This document shows positions 1 through 5,069 of a stretch of DNA of 5,069 bases, piece after piece. Under the pieces are notes generated by a model that had not been told where the DNA came from, made no database searches, and saw nothing but the letters and a program-made list of their open reading frames with translations. Every line of letters begins with the position of its first letter. Positions within the stretch are counted from its first letter, which is position 1. The position numbers were made by a program, and so were the translations under genes. This DNA is from Candidatus Faecivivens stercorigallinarum (GTDB lineage Bacteria; Bacillota; Clostridia; Oscillospirales; Ruminococcaceae). Location: positions 1 to 5,069 of the forward strand of contig DVLN01000148.1 in the NCBI GenBank assembly GCA_018715465.1, written 5' to 3'.

Positions 1-2
1 AT

Positions 3-974
3 GGTAAGATCGACTGGCTGGAATCCAACAACGAATACTGGTTGGAACAGGATGCCGCACTGCGCACCGATTTTAACATTACGACTGGTCAAAAGACTGC
101 CGATATGGAAAAGATCAAACATAAATCGGCAATGAAGGCGTACTATAAACAGGCCGGCATTCCGACTGCCCGTTACCATCTGGTGGATACCTTGGAAAAC
201 GGACTGAAATTTGTATCGGAAGTCGGTTATCCGGTTATCGTAAAGCCGGATAACGGAGTTGGCTCCAATGCGACCTACAAGCTGAAAAATGAGAGTCAGC
301 TGCGGGAGTTTTATGCGTCCGGTTGGTCGACCCAGTACATTATGGAAGAGTTTGTCAACGGCGAGATCTGCTCGTATGACTCGATTATTGATTCGCATGG
401 TACCCCACTGCTGGAGACCGGAAACATCACGCCTGTCTCGATCATGGACTCGGTCAACGACCGGAGCAAGGTCTATTTTTATATTGTCCAGACACTGGCA
501 GACGATGTCCGTGCCGCCGGTCGTGCCTGCGTCAAGGCGTTCGGCGTCAGAAGCCGCTGCACTCATCTGGAGTTCTTCCGGCTGCTGGAGGATAAGGAAG
601 GGCTCGGCAAGAAGGGTGATATTGTCGGCCTTGAGGTCAATATGCGCCCGTCCGGCGGTTTTACGCCTGAAATGATCAACTATGCCTGCTCGACTGATTT
701 TTACAAATGCTGGGCGGACATGGTCTGCTTTGACCGTCTGACACTGCCGGATTATCCCGAGAAGTTTTACGGTGCCCATGTCGGACGCCGGGATGAGAAG
801 CATTATGTCCATACCCATGAAGAGGTTATGTCCCGCTGGCGCAACCAGATCATGATGACAGGCGTACTCGATCCTGCGCTTGCAGGTGCGATGGGTGACC
901 GATTCTATATTGCAAAGCTGGATACAGCTGAACAGCTGGCGCAGTTTGAAGAGTACGTTTCGGCAGAGGTTTAA
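3..974 (+). CDS. ATP-grasp domain ligase, 3' part (start outside window)
   Basis: The frame is open from the left edge, and the residues before the first possible start (GKIDWLESNNEYW) run smoothly into the rest, so the true start lies upstream; 323 residues are visible. The fold is ATP-grasp. Counting visible residues, YPVIVKPDNGVGSNAT (about 76-91) gives the ATP-binding lysine (81) and glycine-rich loop. YIMEEFVNGE (112-121) is the hinge strand that holds adenine. HLEFF (Glu190) and LEVNMRPSGG (Glu211, Asn213, Arg215) supply the usual magnesium and phosphate ligands, so the enzyme looks active. Family members activate a carboxylate as an acyl phosphate and join it to an amine, thiol or similar nucleophile; the substrate here is unknown. 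Part of the N-terminal pre-ATP-grasp domain is missing because of the window edge. It is probably cytosolic, since no membrane segment is visible. It is tightly coupled to the hydrolase gene that follows. A biotin carboxylase or carbamoyl-phosphate synthase subunit is less likely, because the C-terminal part does not match either. Confidence 0.85.
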   Translation, partial: GKIDWLESNNEYWLEQDAALRTDFNITTGQKTADMEKIKHKSAMKAYYKQAGIPTARYHLVDTLENGLKFVSEVGYPVIVKPDNGVGSNATYKLKNESQLREFYASGWSTQYIMEEFVNGEICSYDSIIDSHGTPLLETGNITPVSIMDSVNDRSKVYFYIVQTLADDVRAAGRACVKAFGVRSRCTHLEFFRLLEDKEGLGKKGDIVGLEVNMRPSGGFTPEMINYACSTDFYKCWADMVCFDRLTLPDYPEKFYGAHVGRRDEKHYVHTHEEVMSRWRNQIMMTGVLDPALAGAMGDRFYIAKLDTAEQLAQFEEYVSAEV

Positions 975-979
975 GGAGG
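974..979 (+). promoter_or_regulatory. Shine-Dalgarno of the hydrolase gene, overlapping the upstream stop
   Basis: AGGAGG begins on the last base of the TAA stop (972-974) of the ATP-grasp gene and lies 7 bases before the ATG at 987. This near-perfect site fixes the start of the hydrolase. Its overlap with the stop codon suggests that ribosomes finishing the ligase can reinitiate directly on the hydrolase. Confidence 0.85.
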
Positions 980-986
980 CAGTCGG

Positions 987-1727
987 ATGGAGACAAAGGT
1001 TTATAAAGAGTATTCCAACTGCCTTGGACGGGATATGGAGTTCAAGGTTTATGGTCACGGCGGTAAGCCGGTGTTGGTTGTCCCTTCCCAGAACGGACGG
1101 TATTTTGACTTTGAAAATTTTGGAATGGTCGACGTCTGTGCACCGGAGATTGAAGCCGGAAAGCTGCAGCTGTTTTCATTTGATACGATTGATGCGGAGA
1201 CCTGGTCGGATGAATGGGGAGATCCCGGCCGCCGGATGGCGCTGCACGAAAAGTGGTTCCATTATGTGATTGACGAGCTGTATCCGCGGATGATGGAGAT
1301 GAACGGTTCGGGGCAGAAAGCGATGGTGACCGGTTGTTCAATGGGCGCCTATCACGCCGCAAACTTTTTCTTCCGTCACCCTGATCTGTTTGATACGGTG
1401 ATCGCAATGTCGGGTATTTACGATCCGACGCTGATGATTCACGGCTATTTTGATGAAAACATGTACATGAACTCGCCGGTTCATTCGCTTCGCAACATGC
1501 CGGCTGACCATCCATATATGGAACTGTACCGTCAGTCCAAAATCATCATCTGTGTCGGCCAGGGTGCCTGGGAAGACCTGATGCTGGTTGGTACAAGGGA
1601 ACTGGATGAGGTACTCTGTCAGAAGGGAATTCCTGCCTGGATTGATTACTGGGGTTATGACGTCGATCATGACTGGCCCTGGTGGCGGAAGCAGTGGCGC
1701 TATTTCCTTGACCGGGTGATGGGATAA
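987..1727 (+). CDS. Alpha/beta-hydrolase, putative serine esterase
   Basis: This complete 246-residue protein has no signal peptide or membrane segment, so it is probably cytosolic. VTGCSMGAYHAANFFFRHP (114-132) is the nucleophile elbow, with Ser118 in G-x-S-x-G. MSGIYD (141-146) is the next conserved strand of esterase-D-like hydrolases. The likely catalytic histidine is His228 in DVDHDWPWW (226-233), a position where such enzymes usually carry H-x-W-x-x-W. The acid is probably Glu197 or Asp198, after the strand IIICVGQGAW. The N-terminal block (LGRDMEFKVYGHGGKPVLVVPSQ, 13-35, read here as the end of a lead-in strand and the oxyanion-hole region) and the NGRYFDFENFGM segment resemble, from memory, the small-esterase group filed as COG4947; I could not check this. 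It shares a transcript with the upstream ATP-grasp ligase, so it may release, trim or proofread the product of that ligase. That role is inferred from position only, and the substrate is unknown. Confidence 0.85.
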   Translation: METKVYKEYSNCLGRDMEFKVYGHGGKPVLVVPSQNGRYFDFENFGMVDVCAPEIEAGKLQLFSFDTIDAETWSDEWGDPGRRMALHEKWFHYVIDELYPRMMEMNGSGQKAMVTGCSMGAYHAANFFFRHPDLFDTVIAMSGIYDPTLMIHGYFDENMYMNSPVHSLRNMPADHPYMELYRQSKIIICVGQGAWEDLMLVGTRELDEVLCQKGIPAWIDYWGYDVDHDWPWWRKQWRYFLDRVMG

Positions 1728-1758
1728 AATACAAATACCCGATATGATTGTGTAATTT

Positions 1759-1817
1759 TGGGACGGCAAATTCAGCAGACAAGTCTGCCTGAAATCTGCC
1801 GTCCTACTTTACATTTT
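1759..1817 (+). terminator. Hairpin between the hydrolase gene and proB, probable terminator
   Basis: GGACGGCA (1761-1768) is the exact inverse of TGCCGTCC (1797-1804). The inner arms GCAGAC (1775-1780) and GTCTGC (1783-1788) also match, and TTCA/TGAA pairing between them leaves one bulged C and about one mismatch, giving a stem of roughly 20 pairs with a tiny loop. The stem is followed by T-rich but interrupted sequence (TACTTTACATTTT). It begins 31 bases after the hydrolase stop and ends just before the proB promoter, which is a natural place to end the upstream transcript. The broken T tract makes its strength uncertain. Confidence 0.6.
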
Positions 1818-1836
1818 GGACAGAAACGTGTATACT
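1808..1836 (+). promoter_or_regulatory. Sigma-A-type promoter of the proBAC operon
   Basis: TTTACA (1808-1813, one mismatch to TTGACA) and TATACT (1831-1836, one mismatch to TATAAT) are separated by exactly 17 bases, the preferred spacing. Transcription should start near 1843, giving a leader of about 68 bases before proB. The -35 box begins directly after the terminator-like hairpin, so proBAC appears to be its own transcription unit. The start site is inferred and not shown directly. Confidence 0.75.
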
Positions 1837-1841
1837 GAAGA

Positions 1842-1889
1842 GGTATCACCAGTGGAATAATGGTATGACAGGTTTTGCACCAGTTCCAC
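1842..1889 (+). promoter_or_regulatory. Structured 5' leader of proB
   Basis: GTGGAA (1852-1857) can pair with TTCCAC (1884-1889), and inside this TGGT (1861-1864) can pair with ACCA (1879-1882). TGGT could instead pair with an upstream ACCA (1848-1851), because CACCAGT occurs twice (1847-1853 and 1878-1884). GGTAT also occurs twice (1842-1846 and 1862-1866). The structure ends four bases before the proB ribosome binding site. Its position suggests an effect on proB translation or on binding of a regulator, but the stems are short and no known riboswitch or T-box motif is present. Confidence 0.35.
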
Positions 1890-1892
1890 ATC

Positions 1893-1900
1893 GGAAAGGA
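1893..1900 (+). promoter_or_regulatory. Ribosome binding site that decides the proB start
   Basis: GGAAAGGA ends 10 bases before the ATG at 1911. It supports that ATG over the in-frame TTG at 1875, which would add 12 residues without family resemblance and has no ribosome binding site. The site is only moderately strong and slightly far from the start compared with the AAGGAGG in front of proA. Confidence 0.65.
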
Positions 1901-1910
1901 AAATCACGGT

Positions 1911-2705
1911 ATGAGAATCGTAGTGAAAATTGGTACCTCAACCCTCGCACATTCGACCGGACAGCTGAATATTCGTAGAGTTGCCGAACTTTGCCGGGTG
2001 CTGAGTGACCTGAAAAATACCGGGCATCAGATCATACTGGTGTCGTCCGGCGCAATTGGTATGGGAATCGGTAAGCTGTCGCTGAGCGAACGCCCCCACG
2101 ATATCCCGACCAAACAGGCGGCAGCATCGGTCGGACAGTGTGAGCTGATGTATACATATAATAAAGAGTTTGGCGAATATAATCATACGGTTGCCCAGAT
2201 CCTGCTGACAGCCCTGGATTTACAGGACGATCAGCACCGGCAGAACTTTGAAAACACGCTTAACCGGCTGCTGGAACTGGGCGCGTTGCCGATCATCAAC
2301 GAAAACGACTCGGTCGCGACCGAGGAGATTGAAATTGACAACGATACAATGGGTGCATTAGTTGCAACGGCAGTCGGTGCGGATCTGCTGATCCTGCTGT
2401 CGGATATCGACGGACTGTACACTGCTGACCCGCATAAAAACCCGGATGCAAAGCTGATCCATGATGTACTCGAACTGACGCCGGATGTTTTGGCACTGGC
2501 AGGCGGAAAAGGTTCCAATCTTGGAACTGGTGGAATGGCAACCAAACTGAAAGCTGCTTCGATTGTCAATGCAGTTGGAATAGATATGGTGATTGCCAAC
2601 GGCGCCAAACCGAGCCTGTTGTATGACCTGCTGGACGGACAGCCAGTCGGTACCCGTTTTTACGCTGCCAAAGATAAGGAAAAAGATCGCATACAAAACG
2701 AATAA
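1911..2705 (+). CDS. proB: Glutamate 5-kinase (ProB), short form without PUA domain
   Basis: ProB transfers phosphate from ATP to the gamma-carboxyl of glutamate, the first and normally proline-inhibited step of proline synthesis, in the cytosol. The 264-residue protein is a single amino acid kinase domain. MRIVVKIGTSTL (1-12) is the N-terminal ATP-binding strand and loop. LVSSGAIGMG (43-52) is the next conserved glycine loop. KQAAASVGQ (68-76), LPIINENDSVA (126-136) and DNDTMGALVA (143-152) form the glutamate site. SDIDGLYTADP (164-174) and GTGGMATK (205-212) are the remaining nucleotide-site signatures. The chain ends soon after PVGTRFYA (245-252) with a charged tail, so the C-terminal PUA domain of the roughly 367-residue E. 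coli enzyme is absent; PUA-less forms are known in other bacteria. ATG 1911 is chosen because the family begins right at this strand. proA follows after 30 bases. The identity is secure. Confidence 0.97.
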   Translation: MRIVVKIGTSTLAHSTGQLNIRRVAELCRVLSDLKNTGHQIILVSSGAIGMGIGKLSLSERPHDIPTKQAAASVGQCELMYTYNKEFGEYNHTVAQILLTALDLQDDQHRQNFENTLNRLLELGALPIINENDSVATEEIEIDNDTMGALVATAVGADLLILLSDIDGLYTADPHKNPDAKLIHDVLELTPDVLALAGGKGSNLGTGGMATKLKAASIVNAVGIDMVIANGAKPSLLYDLLDGQPVGTRFYAAKDKEKDRIQNE

Positions 2706-2735
2706 TGGCCCACTATCTGACAAGGAGGAATCTCG

Positions 2736-3989
2736 ATGACAACACAGCAAATCCTGCTTGCGGCAAAAGCTGCCGCTCCTTCGCTGCTGACTCTGACAAC
2801 CGATCAGAAAAACGCGGCACTGCTTTCGATGGCGGGCGCGCTTGAACGGCAGATGCCAGATATCCTTGAAGAGAATGAAAAGGACATGCAGGCAGCAAAG
2901 GGTTCAATCTCAACCGTTATGCTTGACCGTCTCCGGCTGACTCCTGAACGGATCAGAGGAATGGCGGACGGTATCCGGGAGGTTGCTTCACTGCCCGATC
3001 CCGTGCGGGTGCTGGAGCGAGTCGAACGCCCGAATGGATTGGTGATTGAAAAGACCGCCGTTCCGATGGGTGTTATCGCGATCATTTATGAATCCCGGCC
3101 CAATGTCACTTCTGACGCGGCGGCACTTGCAATCAAAGCGGGGAGTGCATGTGTACTGAGGGGCGGAAAGGAGGCGTTCCGCTCCGGTTATGCAATTGTA
3201 AAGGCTCTGCGGGAAGGATTGAAGGCGGTTGGCCTGCCAGAAACAGTGGTTTCGCTGGTCGAGGATACCACCCGGGAGAGCTCATATGAGCTGATGCGTG
3301 CAGTCGGACTGGTTGACCTGTTGATTCCGAGAGGGGGCGCAGGGCTGATTCGCGCCTGTGTCGAACAGGCAAAGGTCCCCTGTATCCAGACCGGCACCGG
3401 TATCTGTCATATCTATGTCGACGACAGTGCTGACCTTGACCGGGCGGTGGATATCATCGAAAACGCGAAGGCCTCCCGTCCGTCGGTCTGCAATGCCGAG
3501 GAGGTACTGCTGGTTCATAGCGCGGTTGTGGATCAGTTCCTGCCGGCACTGAAAAAACGGCTGGTCGACGAGAGAACAGCCGCCGGACTGGTTCCGGTCG
3601 AATTGCGGCTGGATGAACGTGCAGCGGCGGTCATTGATGGTACACCTGCCGGTGAAAAGGATTTTGACACTGAATTTCTGGACTATATTTTGGCTGTTCG
3701 TGTAGTGGACAGCGTTGACGAGGCGATCGCACATATTGCCGCCCATTCGACCGGCCACAGTGAGGCAATTTTGACCCAGACAGAGGAGCACGCCAACCGG
3801 TTTACAAAACTGGTGGATTCTGCGGCAATTTATGTCAACTGCTCCACTCGTTTTACCGATGGCGGCGAGTTCGGGCTGGGATGCGAGATGGGCATTTCGA
3901 CCCAAAAGCTGCATGCCCGCGGCCCGATGGGTTTGGGTGAGCTGATGACCTATAAGTACATTATTCACGGCAACGGACAGATCCGCTGA
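2736..3989 (+). CDS. proA: Glutamate-5-semialdehyde dehydrogenase (gamma-glutamyl phosphate reductase, ProA)
   Basis: ProA reduces the unstable gamma-glutamyl phosphate made by ProB to glutamate-5-semialdehyde with NADPH; the product cyclises spontaneously to pyrroline-5-carboxylate. The 417-residue length is normal for the family. The aldehyde dehydrogenase fold is seen in VPMGVIAIIYESRPNVTSDA (109-128, cofactor-binding region), LRGGKEA (141-147) and LIPRGGAGLI (196-205). The catalytic cysteine is Cys252 in SRPSVCNAEE (247-256). The C-terminal family signature is intact: VNCSTRFTDGGEFGLGCEMG (367-386) followed by ISTQKLHARGPMGL (387-400). A strong AAGGAGG (2722-2728) lies 7 bases before the ATG and fixes the start. 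It sits 30 bases after proB and 29 before proC, in one operon. In many bacteria ProA and ProB act as a complex that channels the phosphate intermediate; that is family knowledge. Confidence 0.97.
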   Translation: MTTQQILLAAKAAAPSLLTLTTDQKNAALLSMAGALERQMPDILEENEKDMQAAKGSISTVMLDRLRLTPERIRGMADGIREVASLPDPVRVLERVERPNGLVIEKTAVPMGVIAIIYESRPNVTSDAAALAIKAGSACVLRGGKEAFRSGYAIVKALREGLKAVGLPETVVSLVEDTTRESSYELMRAVGLVDLLIPRGGAGLIRACVEQAKVPCIQTGTGICHIYVDDSADLDRAVDIIENAKASRPSVCNAEEVLLVHSAVVDQFLPALKKRLVDERTAAGLVPVELRLDERAAAVIDGTPAGEKDFDTEFLDYILAVRVVDSVDEAIAHIAAHSTGHSEAILTQTEEHANRFTKLVDSAAIYVNCSTRFTDGGEFGLGCEMGISTQKLHARGPMGLGELMTYKYIIHGNGQIR

Positions 3990-4000
3990 CCAGAAACACG

Positions 4001-4013
4001 AAAGGATGGGGAT
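4001..4013 (+). promoter_or_regulatory. Weak or unusually spaced ribosome binding site of proC
   Basis: AAAGGA (4001-4006) is the best match to the ribosome binding consensus, but it lies 12 bases before the ATG at 4019. A GGGGAT (4008-4013) lies 5 bases before it. Neither is as good as the sites of proA or the hydrolase. An out-of-frame ATG at 4006 overlaps this region. ProC may therefore be made at a lower rate than ProA, or depend on ribosomes arriving from proA. Confidence 0.45.
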
Positions 4014-4018
4014 TCTGG

Positions 4019-4822
4019 ATGGCAACATTCGGATTTATTGGAACAGGAAATATGGGGGGCGCACTGGCGATGGCAGTCGCGAAGGCAGTTGGCGGCGGCA
4101 ACCTGCTGCTGGCTGATCATTCCCGCGAAAAGGCAGAAACACTGGCTGACCGGTTGGGCGCAAAAGTCGGAACAAACGCGGATGCAGCGGCACAGGATTT
4201 TGTTGTGCTGGGAGTCAAGCCGCAGATGCTGGTGGGGATGATGGCGGAGATTGCGCCGGTATTGCAGGCGCGTACCGCAAAGGGAGAGTCATTTGTCCTG
4301 GTCACGATGGCAGCCGGACAGTCGATGGAGAAGATCCGTTCCTTATCTGGGACAGCGGCGCCGGTTATCCGCATTATGCCGAATACGCCGGTTTCGATTG
4401 GCAAAGGGGTCATTTTGTATGACGGAATGGACGTCAAAGAGGGACAGTGGAAGGATTTTCTGGCGGCGTTTCAGCCTGCGGGGCTGCTGGAACCGCTGCC
4501 TGAGTCGCTGATTGACGCAGGAAGTGCTATTTCCGGGTGCGGGCCTGCGTTTGTCTATCTGTTTATTGAAGCACTGGCTGACGGTGGTGTCGAATGCGGA
4601 CTGCCGCGCGCAAAGGCTTTGCAGCTGGCTGCAAAAACGCTGTCTGGTGCAGCCGAACTGGTGCTTACAAGCGGCAAACATCCCGGTCAGCTAAAGGATG
4701 ATGTTTGTTCGCCCGGTGGAACGACGATTGCCGGTGTTCACGCACTGGAAAAAGGCGGTTTCCGGGCGCTCGGGATGGATGCTGTTAAAGCGGCATATGA
4801 TAAAACAATGGCACTGAAATAA
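4019..4822 (+). CDS. proC: Pyrroline-5-carboxylate reductase (ProC)
   Basis: ProC carries out the last step of proline synthesis, reducing pyrroline-5-carboxylate to L-proline with NAD(P)H in the cytosol. The 267-residue protein has the normal length. FGFIGTGNMGGAL (4-16) at the N-terminus is the Rossmann dinucleotide loop. VVLGVKPQM (62-70) and IRIMPNTPVSIGKG (117-130) are the conserved cofactor and substrate strands. The C-terminal helical dimer domain carries the family signature: SGCGPAFVYLFIEALADGG (172-190), then GLPRAKALQLAAKT (194-207) and HPGQLKDDVCSPGGTTIAGV (221-240). ATG 4019 is the only start that puts the Rossmann loop at the correct distance. It closes the operon 29 bases after proA, giving the cell the whole glutamate-to-proline path from one promoter. 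A hairpin follows 9 bases after the stop. Confidence 0.97.
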   Translation: MATFGFIGTGNMGGALAMAVAKAVGGGNLLLADHSREKAETLADRLGAKVGTNADAAAQDFVVLGVKPQMLVGMMAEIAPVLQARTAKGESFVLVTMAAGQSMEKIRSLSGTAAPVIRIMPNTPVSIGKGVILYDGMDVKEGQWKDFLAAFQPAGLLEPLPESLIDAGSAISGCGPAFVYLFIEALADGGVECGLPRAKALQLAAKTLSGAAELVLTSGKHPGQLKDDVCSPGGTTIAGVHALEKGGFRALGMDAVKAAYDKTMALK

Positions 4823-4831
4823 CGGATGATT

Positions 4832-4877
4832 GCAGGAGAGCGGGGACGCCGGACGTTTTCGCTCTCCTGTCTGTTTG
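4832..4877 (+). terminator. Strong hairpin after proC, probable operon terminator
   Basis: CAGGAGAGCG (4833-4842) is the exact inverse of CGCTCTCCTG (4860-4869). In RNA the pairing continues inward as GGGACG (4843-4848) with CGUUUU (4854-4859), using three G-U pairs, to give a 16-pair stem with the 5-base loop CCGGA. The G-U pairs would become C-A mismatches in a transcript of the other strand, so the full hairpin favours + strand RNA, as expected for the end of proBAC. The sequence after it (TCTGTTTGG) is only modestly T-rich, so some read-through into the next gene is possible. Confidence 0.7.
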
Positions 4878-4906
4878 GAAAAGGGGAAGAGAGTGGGAGA
4901 TCTGAC

Positions 4907-5069
4907 ATGAAATTTGCGCATGTTTATTTTGTCAACGGCACTGCATATGCCGGAAAATCGACGATTGTTAAAGCATTGGCGGAGAAATATGACGGCATTG
5001 CCTGTGAAGAGAATTATCAGGATACCCTTCTTGCCAGGCTGAACAGTGCTGAGTTTCCCAATTTGACGT
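4907..5069 (+). CDS. P-loop nucleotide-binding protein, N-terminal part (cut by window end)
   Basis: Only the first 54 residues are in the window, with no stop. The ATG at 4907 follows GGGAG (4895-4899) by 7 bases, within a purine-rich stretch. The protein opens with a hydrophobic strand, AHVYFVNG, leading into a Walker A loop, GTAYAGKST (11-19, G-x4-G-K-S), then a helix, IVKALAEKYDG. This strand-loop-helix start is typical of small nucleoside/nucleotide kinases and other small P-loop phosphotransferases or ATPases. The next segment (ACEENYQDTLLARLNS) begins with Cys and two Glu, which could be part of a substrate site, but that is a guess. It lies 84 bases after proC, behind a hairpin, in the same direction. 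No clear promoter is visible in the gap. I do not recognise the specific family, and its link to proline synthesis is unknown. Confidence 0.75.
   Translation, partial: MKFAHVYFVNGTAYAGKSTIVKALAEKYDGIACEENYQDTLLARLNSAEFPNLT

Noticed and set aside
42..44. TTG at 42 as the start of the ATP-grasp gene
   Set aside because: The frame is open to the left edge with protein-like sequence, there is no ribosome binding site before 42, and the family's N-terminal domain would be missing.
880..1269. Open frame bridging the ATP-grasp and hydrolase genes
   Set aside because: It overlaps both confident genes in another frame, has no ribosome binding site, and its Trp- and Arg-rich translation resembles an out-of-frame shadow.
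1875..1910. TTG at 1875 as the start of proB
   Set aside because: It adds 12 residues unlike the family, lacks a ribosome binding site and overlaps the leader hairpin. ATG 1911 has GGAAAGGA upstream and begins at the conserved first strand.
1728..1910. T-box or other known riboswitch before proB
   Set aside because: Only about 68 bases separate the predicted transcript start from the ATG. No T-box antiterminator motif (AGGGTGGNACCGCG-like) or other riboswitch core is visible.
3282..4028. Long minus-strand open frame (248 codons) opposite proA
   Set aside because: It lies entirely against the confident proA gene and the proC start, has no ribosome binding site or recognisable motif, and its composition is that expected of an antisense shadow.
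4006..4125. ATG at 4006 as an alternative start near proC
   Set aside because: It is out of frame with proC and gives only a 39-residue product without motifs. The Rossmann loop of ProC requires the start at 4019.
1..5069. Mobile element, CRISPR array, tRNA or rRNA
   Set aside because: I found no repeat-spacer pattern, terminal inverted repeats, transposase motifs, CCA-ended cloverleaf or rRNA-like stretches by reading both strands; nearly all of the window is accounted for by metabolic genes.

Overview
The window looks like ordinary chromosomal DNA from a Bacillota-type bacterium, probably an anaerobic lineage of Clostridia or Erysipelotrichia. The reasons are strong AGGAGG-type ribosome binding sites, a sigma-A-like promoter, a short ProB lacking the C-terminal PUA domain, and tightly packed co-directional genes. 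The base composition is roughly balanced, judged by eye at a little over 50% G+C. I cannot name the genus. All six genes lie on the + strand. I see no mobile element, CRISPR array, tRNA or rRNA.

Region 1 (3-1727) holds the 3' part of an ATP-grasp ligase gene, cut by the left edge, followed 12 bases later by a small alpha/beta-hydrolase (serine esterase-like) gene. The ribosome binding site of the hydrolase overlaps the stop codon of the ligase by one base, so the two are almost certainly co-expressed. This ligase-hydrolase pair has no function I can assign. It is the least understood content of the window.

Region 2 (1728-1910) is the only sizeable non-coding gap. It holds a long imperfect hairpin, likely the terminator of region 1. 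Directly after it come a good promoter (TTTACA, 17 bases, TATACT) and a leader of about 68 bases. The leader can form a hairpin, contains short repeated words, and contains a small out-of-frame ORF with two nearby proline codons.

Region 3 (1911-4822) is a complete proline biosynthesis operon, proB-proA-proC, with gaps of about 30 bases. ProB phosphorylates glutamate, ProA reduces gamma-glutamyl phosphate to glutamate-5-semialdehyde (which cyclises to pyrroline-5-carboxylate), and ProC reduces that to proline. Together they form the full glutamate-to-proline route. A strong hairpin follows proC.

Region 4 (4907-5069) is the first 54 codons of a P-loop protein, probably a small nucleotide-binding enzyme or kinase-like protein, cut by the right edge.

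Most of the window is well-understood metabolism. The points worth a second look are the ligase-hydrolase pair, the proB leader and the unidentified P-loop gene.
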